Below, one piece after another: positions 42,432 through 51,627 of a stretch of 64,000 nucleotides of DNA. How positions within the stretch are numbered: the stretch's first letter is position 1; the number at the start of each line of letters is the position of its first letter. This stretch comes from Luteolibacter yonseiensis. Lineage in GTDB: Bacteria; Verrucomicrobiota; Verrucomicrobiia; Verrucomicrobiales; Akkermansiaceae. The stretch is from positions 186,001 to 250,000 of the forward strand of contig NZ_JAENIK010000004.1 of the NCBI RefSeq assembly GCF_016595465.1, given 5' to 3'. Made by a program: the position numbers and the translations under genes. The notes below the pieces were generated by a model. The model was not told where the DNA came from, ran no database searches, and saw only the letters and a list, made by a program, of their open reading frames with translations.

Positions 42432-44462
42432 TTAACGCTTTTTTCTCCGCTCCAACGGCACGGCAAGCACCAGCCTTGTCCCGGTTTCCGCACTGCTTTC
42501 CACCTGCAGCTCCGCCCCGAGCGACTCCGTGCGCTGCCGCAACGCGCGCAGGGTGGCCGGGCGCTCGAGCTTGGCGGGCTCGATTCCCACTCCATTATCC
42601 GAGATGTTCAGGCGGAAAACATTGCCGACCTTCTCCGCGTGGATCTCCACGGTCGCCGCCTTCGCGTGGCGCATGATGTTGTGCAGCGCCTCGCGAAAAA
42701 ACAGGAACAGATCGCGGTTGGATTCCTCGGGCAGCTCCACCTGCCACGCCTCTTCATTCGCCGTGAACTTCCACTCCAGGGTCTCCAGCATGATCGAACT
42801 CGTCTCGCGCAGATGTTCCACCGTGCCGATGCGGTGGTCCCCCGTGGGCCGGAGCAGCCAGACGATGTCACGCACGGCGCTCACCGTCTCGGCGGCGATC
42901 CGCTGGATGCGCTTCAACTCGGCGGACGGACCGGATCTTCCTTCCGCCAGATCCGCGATCATCTGGATGCTGCCGAGATTGCTGCCCACCTCGTCGTGCA
43001 GGTCTCCGGCGATGCGTTCGCGCACCTTCGTCAGTTCCCGGTTCGCATGCAGACGGTAGCGGATGGGCAGGGCGACGATCAGGAAACCTCCCGCCAGCAC
43101 CAGCAGTCCGAAACAAATCTGCGCCGCCTGGCGCCACCCCGTCACCAGTTGGCGTGACTCCGCCAGCAGGTCATGACGCCGGGTCTCAAGGCGCACCCGC
43201 TGGTCCAACAGCTTCATCCACTCTTTTTCCGAAGCCAGCCGGCCGTCCGGACCGAAGCCGTCGCTCAACGCGGCGGTGCTCCAGAAGCGCCCTCCGGGAG
43301 CGATGACGCTCGACATGCTGTCCGGCGATTGCACGCCCTTGCCCAGGGCGAGATTGTTCTCTCCCGACAGGATTTCCAATTCGCTCAAGGCGAAGAACGC
43401 CGGAAATTCATCGAACGCCTTCCACAACTGCGTGGCCTCGACCTTCACCTGGCGGGCTCCCACCGGCTCGAATGAAACGAGCACCGGATTGTGACCCGGG
43501 TTGGCGAAGTCACGGGTCGCGATGATTTTCCAATTTTCTGAACCGGCCGATTCGGAAACCGAGATCACCAGCTTGCGCGGGAACCCGAAACCGCTGGGCA
43601 GGTCCGACGTGGGCCGCTTAGCGGGAAACAGAAGGACCGAATCGATCGTCGCAAGCTCCCGCAGATCCACCTTCAGGCTGGTGGCATCGGTGGCGGACTC
43701 ACGCGCTTCCGACATCCAGCCGGTGTTTCCGTGTTCCTCGCCGGGAATCTCCGGCAACCCGAGAGGGGTTTTCCCGTCCACGAGGAAAGCGGGTTTCCAG
43801 TGCCATGGAGTGGACGGGGTGCCGCCACCCAGGCTGCGGACCTCCGCCGCATAAGCGATGTTCCGCGCCCCGGAGAAAACCATGGCTTCCGCCCAGGCAT
43901 GGATGAACTGCCCCTTGTTCTCCGGGTCCGGTTTCAGGCGTGCCGCGGTGATCCGCAGTCCCGCCGCCGCCACCGGAGGCTCAACCTTGTAGACAAACGG
44001 CAGCCCTTTTCTGACAAGATTGCCGCTCGTGCTCCTTTCCGAAGCCACCTCCCGGATGACCGCCCCCGAGCCATCCAGCAATTCCACGGTGAAATCCTCC
44101 GGCAATCCATACTGCGGGTCCAGGCCATTCGCGTCGTAGCGCCGCGCGGGCACCAGTGCGACGAGATCCACCACCGGCGTGTCCCGCCAGCGGACCTCCA
44201 CCCCCATCTGCGAATCCTGCGACGGACCGGCCTGTTGGTAGTTTCCGACGTACCCTCCCGTGCCGCCCTGGTCATCGATGGGGATGTTCGGCAGTTTCTC
44301 CAGTTCGGGATTCAGTTCGCCCAGCTGCTTCTGGACGACCTTCCACCGGTTCGAAAAAACCTCCGTCAACCGGCTGTCCCACGTCGCCTCCGCCGCGACC
44401 ACCCCGGTCGCGGCCAGCAGGGAAACGCAGAAGTATCTCAGTAAACCCGGGAAGCCATTCAT
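42432..44462 (-). CDS. Sensor histidine kinase with large discoidin-like extracytoplasmic sensor
   Basis: 676 residues; ATG at 44462 (MNGFPGLL) is chosen over a TTG nine nt upstream. Signal peptide to about 27, then about 400 extracytoplasmic residues containing two beta-sandwich modules that resemble F5/8 type C (discoidin) domains (about 95-230 and 225-375; SLKVDLRELATIDSVLLFPAKR and VSFEPVGARQVKVEATQLW are typical segments). One membrane helix lies at about 445-470. The cytoplasmic HisKA_3 dimerisation domain has the phospho-His in GDLHDEVGSNLGSIQMIADL, and HATPase_c has the N-box LHNIMRHAKAA and ISDNGVGIEP. A NarX-type partner of the adjacent regulator; discoidin folds usually bind carbohydrate. 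Confidence 0.85.
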   Translation of the reverse strand: MNGFPGLLRYFCVSLLAATGVVAAEATWDSRLTEVFSNRWKVVQKQLGELNPELEKLPNIPIDDQGGTGGYVGNYQQAGPSQDSQMGVEVRWRDTPVVDLVALVPARRYDANGLDPQYGLPEDFTVELLDGSGAVIREVASERSTSGNLVRKGLPFVYKVEPPVAAAGLRITAARLKPDPENKGQFIHAWAEAMVFSGARNIAYAAEVRSLGGGTPSTPWHWKPAFLVDGKTPLGLPEIPGEEHGNTGWMSEARESATDATSLKVDLRELATIDSVLLFPAKRPTSDLPSGFGFPRKLVISVSESAGSENWKIIATRDFANPGHNPVLVSFEPVGARQVKVEATQLWKAFDEFPAFFALSELEILSGENNLALGKGVQSPDSMSSVIAPGGRFWSTAALSDGFGPDGRLASEKEWMKLLDQRVRLETRRHDLLAESRQLVTGWRQAAQICFGLLVLAGGFLIVALPIRYRLHANRELTKVRERIAGDLHDEVGSNLGSIQMIADLAEGRSGPSAELKRIQRIAAETVSAVRDIVWLLRPTGDHRIGTVEHLRETSSIMLETLEWKFTANEEAWQVELPEESNRDLFLFFREALHNIMRHAKAATVEIHAEKVGNVFRLNISDNGVGIEPAKLERPATLRALRQRTESLGAELQVESSAETGTRLVLAVPLERRKKR

Positions 44463-44822
44463 GTGCGGCAAGGGCTAGCACAATGCGCGGGAAGACGGGA
44501 GCACGGATTTCACGGAGGCCGGACGACTGAGAGGGGACCTGCGGCACCGTGGTCAGACGCCGGATTTCCGCAAGCTGTCCCTGCCGCATGCCGTGCCTGG
44601 GGCGCATCTTCAAAACGCACCTAAAAAAGTGTGTCGGCATCCGGAGAAAAATCCCGTTCCTCACCAAAGGAGGGAGATCGTGACTCTTTTCCGACCCAAC
44701 CCTTTGTCGCGAGGCACTTTGCAACGCGTCCACTTCCGATCACGCAACCCTGAACCCATCGATTCTCCGTCCCTTGCGGCGGGTAATCATCTTTGAAATT
44801 CCAAAACCCCGACACTCCTCCT
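44463..44822. other. 360-bp spacer upstream of the large beta-repeat gene, with a possible leader ORF
   Basis: Intergenic between divergent genes, so it should carry promoters in both directions; I cannot place a convincing -35/-10 pair. A very strong Shine-Dalgarno (AAAGGAGGG) at about 44666-44674 precedes a GTG-started 38-codon frame (44680-44796) that ends 26 bp before the large gene. It may be a leader peptide, or a chance frame. Confidence 0.4.
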
Positions 44823-47800
44823 ATGAAACCCAAAAACTCCCCTAGCCGTTTTATCCCCGCAGCATCGTCTTTGGCAGGCACGCTTGCTTTATGCCTTTTC
44901 GCCAACGCATCCGCCGCGACCTTCGTCTGGACCGGCGCGGGTGCCAGCACGAACCTGAACGTCGCCACCAACTGGAGTCCCAACGGCGTTCCGGCGTCCG
45001 CCGCCGGGAACATCGGTCAATTCGACGGGACCGCCGCCGGGAATCTTCTCCTCGGAACAAGCGGCCCGAGCGCGGGCACCAACCCGTGGAGCGTCCAGGT
45101 GACGGCGGGGCAGGATTCCTCGCTCACCATCGACCCTCCCTCCAGCACCACGAATTTCGTGCGGCTCTATGACATCACGATCGACGCCGGGGCCTTCGAG
45201 ACCTCGGGCGCCGCCTTTTCCTTGGGAAATGGCGGGGGTACCCCGTGGGTCTACCTCGGCAATGCCACCGCACCGTACACCAACAATTCATTCACCAACA
45301 ATTCCGCAGCCACGGCGCTGATCCAGTCGGACATCCGGTTCGGCAACGGCAGTTCCAGCAGCCGCATCCTGACCTTCAACGGCACGGGAAATTGGAACGT
45401 GACGGCCCCTCTGGGCATCAACGTCACCAATGTCACGGGTTCCCTCGGTATCGTGAAGAGCGGAGCGGGAGCCCTCACCCTGGCGGCCACGAACACCTTC
45501 TCCGACGGTCTCGTGCTGAATGAAGGCACGCTGAATGTCAATTCGGCCACCGCGCTGGGCGCGGCCGCCAGCACATTCACCATCGCCGGAGCAGTCACAC
45601 TCGACAATACCAGCGGATCGGCCAAGACGATCTCCAACAACAACCCGCAGGTTTGGAACAGCGACTTCACGTTCGGCACGGAAGCGGGCACCACCTTGAA
45701 CGACCTCGGTTTGGGGAATGGCGCGGTCAGCCTGGGCACGGCGGCCGGCACGAGCCGCACCGTGACCACCCGCGGAAGCGCCGTGTTGAGTGTCGGCGGT
45801 GTGGTGGCGGATGGCACCACCGTGACACGCATCATCAAGGAAGGAGCCGGCGGACTGAAATTCGACGGAAACAACACCTACAGCGGGGGAACCACCCTGG
45901 CGGCCGGTTTTCTCCACATCGGAAACAATTCCGCACTGGGTGCCGGCTCAGTGACGGTGACCGGCGGTGGTTTTGTGCCCCGGATCCAGGGCCGCACGAT
46001 CGCCAACCCGATCTCGCTGGCGGCGGAGTTCATCATCGGCCAGCCGCTGGTCGGAAACCAGATGAACTTCTCGGGAACCATCGACCTCGGAGGTGTCAAC
46101 CGCACCGTGACCGTGGCGGATACGACCCAGGCGTTGGATTCCACGATTTCCGGTGTGATTTCAAACGGCGGCCTTACCAAAAGCGGCGGCGGCACCTTGA
46201 TCCTGTCCGCAGCGAATACTTTCGCAGGTCCGACCACCGTCAGCCAGGGAACCCTCACCCTGAACAACCCCACTCCGCTGGATTCCTCAAGCTCGGTGAC
46301 CATCAACGGTACCGGCGCGAAGCTGATTCTCAGCGGCTCGGGAACGCTCGCCCAACCTGTCACCCTCACCCAGGGAACCATCGACGGCAACGGGAGCATC
46401 AACACGCTCACGGTCGCGGACGGAATCGCCAACACCGTGGCCGCAGGGAACGGCCAGCAAAGCGCCCTCAGTGTGGGCACCCTGACCTTCCAGGGAGCGG
46501 CTTCGTTGAACCTGACGAAAGACGGCCCGTTCGGCGGCCAACAGTTGTATGTCACCGACCTTGCGACGAGTTCCTCGGCTGATGTCGTGGTGACCGTCGC
46601 TTCCTCCACCGGAGTGTGGCAGGACAACGTGGACTACAGCCTGATCGAATTCACGAACTATCCGTCCGCTCCCGACGCATCGCACTTCACGCTGGTGCCT
46701 CCCGTCGGCCTGAACCCGAGCCAACAGGCGTCGCTGGTCAGAACAGAAACCGGGCTCGTCCTGCGGATCACCACCAATGCCATCCTGTGGACGGGATCGA
46801 CGAACTCGAACTGGTTGGTGGGAGGTCCCACCAACTGGTTGAAAAACGACGAGGCGATCGCGTATTCCGACACCGAGGCGGTGCTTTTCGATGATACCTC
46901 CGGCGTTTTCGGCGTGAACATCACGGGAAGTGTCGGCCCGTTGGCGGCGATTTTCACCAACGATTTCAACGATTACACGGTGACGAGCACGGGGGCTGTC
47001 GGAATCGCGTCCGGCTCGCTGACGAAGAACGGTTTCGCGAAGGTGACGATCGCCAACACCAACTCCTACACCGGAGCGACCGTCATCACCGGAGGAACGC
47101 TGGAAGTCAGCGGCTCGATCGCCAGCAGTTCGACCCTCGCCGTCGCGAACAACGCAAAACTGGTTTTTGATCTGGCAGGCCCATCGAACGTGTATTCGAG
47201 CCCCATCACCGGCGGCGGTGCCGTGGTCAAGAATGGAAATGGCAGCCTGACCCTCTCCGGCGCGAGCACGGTCACCGGCGGCTTCACGCTGAATGCCGGC
47301 ACCCTCAACATCAACAGCCCCTCCGCCCTCGGCGGAGGATCGGGAGTGGTCGAGATCAACGGCGGCATCCTCGACAACACCAGCGGCGGAGCGATCGCAA
47401 CCACCTCCAACAAGCCTCAGGCATGGAACGGAGACTTCAACTTCACCGGCACCGGCAATCTCGACATGGGCACCGGCAACGTGACCCTCGGCGGTGGTGG
47501 AGACCGCATCGTGACGGTTGGCGGAGCTGGTGACATCCTCACGGTTGGAGAAATCAAGTCCGGCACCCAGGGACTCACCCTCACAGGCGGAGGAACGCTC
47601 GTCGCAACCAGCATCGGCAGTTTCGGGGATGCCAGCAAGATCGGCGGCACCCTCACCGTGAACGGCGGCACCACCCTGCAGATCAACCGCAGCAATGGAA
47701 ACTCCCTGACAACGACAGGCGACTTTGTCGCGGCCGGCCTTGCGGGGACGGGAACGATCACCAGCGGAGCCACCGCCACCGAGCGCTCCCTGCAGATCAA

Positions 47801-49148
47801 CAACGCCGTCGACAACACCTTCGGCGGCACGATCGCCGACGGCAGCACCGCGGCCCTGGCCTTGAACAAACAAGGCGTGGGGACCCTCACCCTCACGGGG
47901 ACGAGTTCCTATACCGGCCCCACGGTGGTCGGCGGCGGTATCATCAATGTGAGGAGCAACAACGCCCTGGGCAACAGCCGTGTCCGGATCCTCGCCCAAG
48001 GTGCCGGATTGCAACTCCAAGGTGGAATCAGCCTTCCCGCCACGGTGACGTATCTGACGAGCAACGACGGCACGGGTGTCGGCGGCACCGGTTACGCCAT
48101 TGCCAACGTCAGCGGTGACAACACCATCAACGGCGTGATCACGATGACCAGCGGCGCCGGAGGCACCCGCATCCAGTCGGACAGCGGCAGCCTCACCCTT
48201 GCCGGAAACATCACCAACGACCAGGCCCGCACGCTGACCCTGCACGGTGTTTCCACGGGAGCGAACACCGTCAGCGGGGTGATCATCAACGGCACCGGCG
48301 TGAACTCGCTGACCAAAGCCGGATCGGGCCTCTGGATATTGACGGGATCCAATACCTATACCGGTGTCACCACCATCAGCGAGGGCACCTTGCAACTGGG
48401 TAACGGCACCACGGATGGCACGATCGCGATGAGCAGCAGCGTCGTCAACAACGCCTCCCTCGTCTACAACTGGGCCGCGAGCCACACCGCGGGATATGTC
48501 ATCAGCGGCACCGGTTCGGTCACCAAGAACGGGGCCGGCACCGCCACCTTGACCGGGGTGAACACCTATACCGGCACCACCACCGTCAACGCCGGGGAAC
48601 TCGCCGTCACCGGCAATTCCATCGCGGACACGGGAACGGTCGTCATCAATGCCGGAAAAGTGAATCTGACGGGATCCGAAACCGTGGACAAACTCTTCTT
48701 CGGCGGCGTCCAGCAGCCAGCGGGAACCTACACCGCCGCAGGCGACGGAATCCACTTCTCGGGTGCGGGAAGCCTCATCGTCACCACCGGCTCGGGTGGC
48801 CCGTCCGGTTTTGGCACCTGGGCTTCGAACAACGGAGCCACCGGCCAATCCCCAAGCGATGACCATGACAACGACGGCGTGCCAAACGGTGTGGAGTTCT
48901 TCGTCGGTGCCACCGGCAGCGGTTTCACCGCCCTTCCTTCGGTGGTGTCGAACGCGGGTGTGAGAACGATCACATGGCCGAAGAGCGCGGCCTTCACCGG
49001 AGCCTACGAGGTGCAGGTCTCGTCCGACCTCGGCAGCTGGACCTCCGCTCCTGGCGGATCGGTGGTCGATAACGGCACCTCGGTCGTCTTCACATTCCCC
49101 TCGGGACCGAGCGTCCGCTTCGCCCGCCTGGTCGTGAAACCAAGCTGA
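44823..49148 (+). CDS. Giant autotransporter-associated beta-strand repeat (PATR) surface protein
   Basis: 1441 residues, the longest gene here. Signal peptide (about 1-36, ending ANASAATF). The body is a beta-helix/solenoid rich in Gly, Thr, Asn and Ser, with at least eight PATR units of the type N-T-Y-T/S-G-x-T-x-x-x-x-G-T-L, for example NTFSDGLVLNEGTL, NTYSGGTTLAAGFL, NSYTGATVITGGTL and NTYTGTTTVNAGEL. The C-terminus is not a beta-barrel. It has a DHDNDGVPNGVEFF segment (calcium-binding-like) and a terminal immunoglobulin-like domain, the verrucomicrobial type of C-terminal module. How it reaches the surface is therefore unclear. It is probably an adhesin, a matrix protein or a carrier. 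A terminator lies downstream on the opposite strand. Confidence 0.85.
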   Translation: MKPKNSPSRFIPAASSLAGTLALCLFANASAATFVWTGAGASTNLNVATNWSPNGVPASAAGNIGQFDGTAAGNLLLGTSGPSAGTNPWSVQVTAGQDSSLTIDPPSSTTNFVRLYDITIDAGAFETSGAAFSLGNGGGTPWVYLGNATAPYTNNSFTNNSAATALIQSDIRFGNGSSSSRILTFNGTGNWNVTAPLGINVTNVTGSLGIVKSGAGALTLAATNTFSDGLVLNEGTLNVNSATALGAAASTFTIAGAVTLDNTSGSAKTISNNNPQVWNSDFTFGTEAGTTLNDLGLGNGAVSLGTAAGTSRTVTTRGSAVLSVGGVVADGTTVTRIIKEGAGGLKFDGNNTYSGGTTLAAGFLHIGNNSALGAGSVTVTGGGFVPRIQGRTIANPISLAAEFIIGQPLVGNQMNFSGTIDLGGVNRTVTVADTTQALDSTISGVISNGGLTKSGGGTLILSAANTFAGPTTVSQGTLTLNNPTPLDSSSSVTINGTGAKLILSGSGTLAQPVTLTQGTIDGNGSINTLTVADGIANTVAAGNGQQSALSVGTLTFQGAASLNLTKDGPFGGQQLYVTDLATSSSADVVVTVASSTGVWQDNVDYSLIEFTNYPSAPDASHFTLVPPVGLNPSQQASLVRTETGLVLRITTNAILWTGSTNSNWLVGGPTNWLKNDEAIAYSDTEAVLFDDTSGVFGVNITGSVGPLAAIFTNDFNDYTVTSTGAVGIASGSLTKNGFAKVTIANTNSYTGATVITGGTLEVSGSIASSSTLAVANNAKLVFDLAGPSNVYSSPITGGGAVVKNGNGSLTLSGASTVTGGFTLNAGTLNINSPSALGGGSGVVEINGGILDNTSGGAIATTSNKPQAWNGDFNFTGTGNLDMGTGNVTLGGGGDRIVTVGGAGDILTVGEIKSGTQGLTLTGGGTLVATSIGSFGDASKIGGTLTVNGGTTLQINRSNGNSLTTTGDFVAAGLAGTGTITSGATATERSLQINNAVDNTFGGTIADGSTAALALNKQGVGTLTLTGTSSYTGPTVVGGGIINVRSNNALGNSRVRILAQGAGLQLQGGISLPATVTYLTSNDGTGVGGTGYAIANVSGDNTINGVITMTSGAGGTRIQSDSGSLTLAGNITNDQARTLTLHGVSTGANTVSGVIINGTGVNSLTKAGSGLWILTGSNTYTGVTTISEGTLQLGNGTTDGTIAMSSSVVNNASLVYNWAASHTAGYVISGTGSVTKNGAGTATLTGVNTYTGTTTVNAGELAVTGNSIADTGTVVINAGKVNLTGSETVDKLFFGGVQQPAGTYTAAGDGIHFSGAGSLIVTTGSGGPSGFGTWASNNGATGQSPSDDHDNDGVPNGVEFFVGATGSGFTALPSVVSNAGVRTITWPKSAAFTGAYEVQVSSDLGSWTSAPGGSVVDNGTSVVFTFPSGPSVRFARLVVKPS

Positions 49149-49158
49149 TATTCCCCGC

Positions 49159-49194
49159 GGGTGGCTGCTTCAGCATCGGCCGAGGCAGCCACCC
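49159..49194. other. Stem-loop after the beta-repeat gene
   Basis: A 10-bp perfect stem GGGTGGCTGC against GCAGCCACCC with a 16-nt loop, 10 bp after the stop codon. No T-tract follows, so it may slow exonucleases or act as a weak terminator. Confidence 0.5.
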
Positions 49195-49210
49195 GGTCGG
49201 GAACGATTTC

Positions 49211-49241
49211 GAAAAACCGCCCCCACGTAGCGAAGGGGCGG
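49211..49241 (-). terminator. Rho-independent terminator for the dienelactone hydrolase gene
   Basis: Minus-strand stem CCGCCCC...GGGGCGG (49217-49241, arms of 7 bp, 11-nt loop) followed by TTTTTC. It lies 7 bp past the stop codon of the minus-strand gene at 49249. Confidence 0.8.
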
Positions 49242-49248
49242 CGGTCCA

Positions 49249-50157
49249 TCACTTCACATCACCGGCCGCCAGCCGGCTTTTGAAGAAATCCACCGTCCGC
49301 TGCCACGCCAGTTTCGCGGCGGGTTCGTCATAGCGCGGGGTGGTGTCATTGTGGAAGCCGTGGTTCACTCCCGGGTAGATGAAGGCTTCGTACTTCACCC
49401 CGGCTTTTTTCAGCGCCTCCTCGTAGACCGGCCAGCCGGCGTTCACCCTCTGGTCGAGTTCCGCATATTGGAGCAGCAGCGCTGCCTTGATCTTCGGCAC
49501 ATCCTCCGCCGGTGGCTGGCCTCCATAGAATGGAACGGCGGCCGTGATGATTTCCGGCAGGCGCACCGCCAGGGTGTTCGCCATCCCGCCGCCGAAGCAG
49601 AATCCGACCGCCCCGATCTTGCCGCCGCAGAAATCCCGCGCCTGCAACCACTTGGCCGCGGCAATGAAATCCTCCTCCATCTCTTCCTTCTTGCGCTTGG
49701 CCTGCATCGTGCGGCCCTCGTCGTCATTGCCCGGATAACCTCCGAGCGGCGTGAGCGCGTCCGGCGCGAAGGCGGCGAAACCCTCGATCGCGAGACGCCG
49801 GGTCACGTCCTCGATGTAAGGATTCAACCCGCGGTTCTCGTGGATGACGATGACGCCGGGCAGCTTGCCTTCTGCTTTCGCGGGGCGGGCGAGGTAGCCC
49901 TTGATCTTTCCTCCGCCAGCCGGGGACTCATAGGTTTCGTAGGAGGTCCTGATCCGTCCGTCGTCCTTCGGCACCTGTTCCGCCCAGGCATATCTCGGAC
50001 TGAGCGCGGCGAGCAGGCCCGCCGCCGTGACGCCACCGATCGCGAAGCGCGAGGCGCGGTCCAGGAAGCCACGCCGGTCCACCTGGCCGTGGACATATTC
50101 GTCATAGAGATCGATGAGTTCCTGCGGGAAATCCTGGGCGGTTTTTCTGGAGTCCAT
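49249..50157 (-). CDS. Dienelactone hydrolase family protein, Tat-like signal
   Basis: 302 residues. Its first 60 residues hold a Tat-like leader ([16 protein letters not shown]) preceded by a short helical stretch. The alpha/beta-hydrolase core has the catalytic cysteine in [10 protein letters not shown], Asp in YAELDQRV and His in [14 protein letters not shown]. It resembles the YghX/DLH subgroup, which in many bacteria is exported through Tat. Dienelactone hydrolase proper acts in chlorocatechol degradation, but most exported members have undefined ester substrates. It stands alone, with its own terminator. Confidence 0.88.
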   Translation of the reverse strand: MDSRKTAQDFPQELIDLYDEYVHGQVDRRGFLDRASRFAIGGVTAAGLLAALSPRYAWAEQVPKDDGRIRTSYETYESPAGGGKIKGYLARPAKAEGKLPGVIVIHENRGLNPYIEDVTRRLAIEGFAAFAPDALTPLGGYPGNDDEGRTMQAKRKKEEMEEDFIAAAKWLQARDFCGGKIGAVGFCFGGGMANTLAVRLPEIITAAVPFYGGQPPAEDVPKIKAALLLQYAELDQRVNAGWPVYEEALKKAGVKYEAFIYPGVNHGFHNDTTPRYDEPAAKLAWQRTVDFFKSRLAAGDVK

Positions 50158-50250
50158 CCCAGTGGAACAGCGCGAATCAGGAGAAGTTGCACAGATCTGG
50201 CTTTCGCCGCCTCCGTGAAGGTGGCGGGAGAAGACCTCCCTTGGACCCGA

Positions 50251-51627
50251 TCAATGCTTCCCTTCCGAAATCCGGAGGATCCTCTCCCGCAGCTGTTGGA
50301 CCAGGGCTTCCATTTTTTTCACTTTCTCATCATGGTCCGGAGGAGCGGGAGATCCGTCCGCCCTGCCGATGACCTGGACCGCCCGCGCCGACTGCAATTC
50401 CATGAAGGCGTCGTTGAAGTCCCGATATGCCAGATCCAGGGGGTATCCTTTCTCCGGCAGCCCTTCCCGGGAAATTTGCGGAGAACGGAGATCGGGTTTA
50501 TGGGCAGGTGGATCGGTTGTCATCAGCCCTGCGATGATCCCCACCACCAAGACAGCGAAGGCAATCATTGCCGGTCCGCGCCTCCGCCACCATGGAGAGG
50601 ATGCCTGAGGTGTTCCGCTCCGTTCCGTCCGCCCTTTCGCTTCCTCGAAATGCTCGCGGAATTCCGCGACGGTCCGGAAGCGTTGGTCCGGTTCTCTCTG
50701 CAACGCCTTCAGCAGGACCTCATCGATCCCCATATCCACCGCCGCGCGTTTTGATGGCGGGGTGATCACTCCGTTGCCGGGGCGCTGGCCGGTGATCATT
50801 TCATACAGCACCACGCCGAGCGAATAGATGTCCGCGCGGTGGTCGGAGGGGGCGGAGGCACGTTGCTCGGGAGCGGCATAGTCCGGCGTCCCGGCGGCGA
50901 GGGTGTGTGCCGCGGACGGATCCTGCGGAAGCGGGTGCGCTCCATCCGCGACCGGCTCGTCCATCATCCGGGCGATCCCGAAATCCGCGATTTTCACGAT
51001 GCCGTTGCGGTCGATGAGCAGATTCTCCGGTTTCACATCGCGGTGGACGATGCCGCGCTCATGCGCAGCCTGCAACGCGTCGCAGACCGGGGTGATGATC
51101 CCCAGCGCCTCGTCCGGGGACAGACGCCGGCTGTCGATGAGCTGCCGCAGGTTCACCCCGTCCACGAATTCCATCAGCAGGTAAAAGTATCCGCCGGCCT
51201 CGCCGAAATCATGCACGCTGACGATGTGGGGATGGTTCAGCGCCGCGAGCGATCTCGCCTCGTTCGCGAACCGCCGTGCGAACATGGGGTCGCCCGCCCG
51301 TTCCGGAGCGAGCAGCTTCAGCGCGACATGCCGGTGCAGCGATTTCTGCCGGGCCTTGTAAACCACCCCCATCCCGCCGCGCCCGATGAGGGCCAGCACG
51401 TCGAGTTGGGGGAAAAAATCCGCCAGCTCTTCCACAGTGGGAACAGCGTAGGACATGTCCGACACTCCTCCTATCTGCGTGAGCGTGTCGAAGTTCAGCG
51501 CGCCCAGGCAGCGCGCGCACAATCCGTCCACGACGCTTCCCGTCAGCGGAGTGCCGCAGCGTGGGCATCCGGTTTCCTTATCCGCCTCTGTCGTCACGGG
51601 CATGTCTGTCAGGGTGGAATTGTTCAT
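50251..51627 (-). CDS. Ser/Thr protein kinase with zinc-ribbon and membrane anchor
   Basis: 458 residues. An N-terminal zinc ribbon (CPRCG ... CARCL, residues 21-41) precedes a complete Hanks-type kinase domain at about 77-345: glycine loop IGRGGMGVVYKA, VALK lysine at about 104, HRDVKPEN and ADFGIA. One membrane helix follows (about 352-372, PAMIAFAVLVVGIIAGLM), then a short extracytoplasmic tail. The ATG overlaps the stop of the sigma-factor gene (ATGA), so the two are translated together. ECF/kinase pairs of this kind are a known arrangement in Planctomycetes and Verrucomicrobia, with the kinase proposed to control the sigma factor. Confidence 0.92.
   Translation of the reverse strand: MNNSTLTDMPVTTEADKETGCPRCGTPLTGSVVDGLCARCLGALNFDTLTQIGGVSDMSYAVPTVEELADFFPQLDVLALIGRGGMGVVYKARQKSLHRHVALKLLAPERAGDPMFARRFANEARSLAALNHPHIVSVHDFGEAGGYFYLLMEFVDGVNLRQLIDSRRLSPDEALGIITPVCDALQAAHERGIVHRDVKPENLLIDRNGIVKIADFGIARMMDEPVADGAHPLPQDPSAAHTLAAGTPDYAAPEQRASAPSDHRADIYSLGVVLYEMITGQRPGNGVITPPSKRAAVDMGIDEVLLKALQREPDQRFRTVAEFREHFEEAKGRTERSGTPQASSPWWRRRGPAMIAFAVLVVGIIAGLMTTDPPAHKPDLRSPQISREGLPEKGYPLDLAYRDFNDAFMELQSARAVQVIGRADGSPAPPDHDEKVKKMEALVQQLRERILRISEGKH

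Noticed and set aside
46287..48866. 859-residue open frame opposite the giant beta-repeat gene
   Set aside because: It is a composition shadow of the repeat gene, with no signal peptide or recognisable domain.
50205..50226. Weak hairpin downstream of the Ser/Thr kinase gene
   Set aside because: Seven base pairs with a wobble and no T-tract on the transcribed strand.
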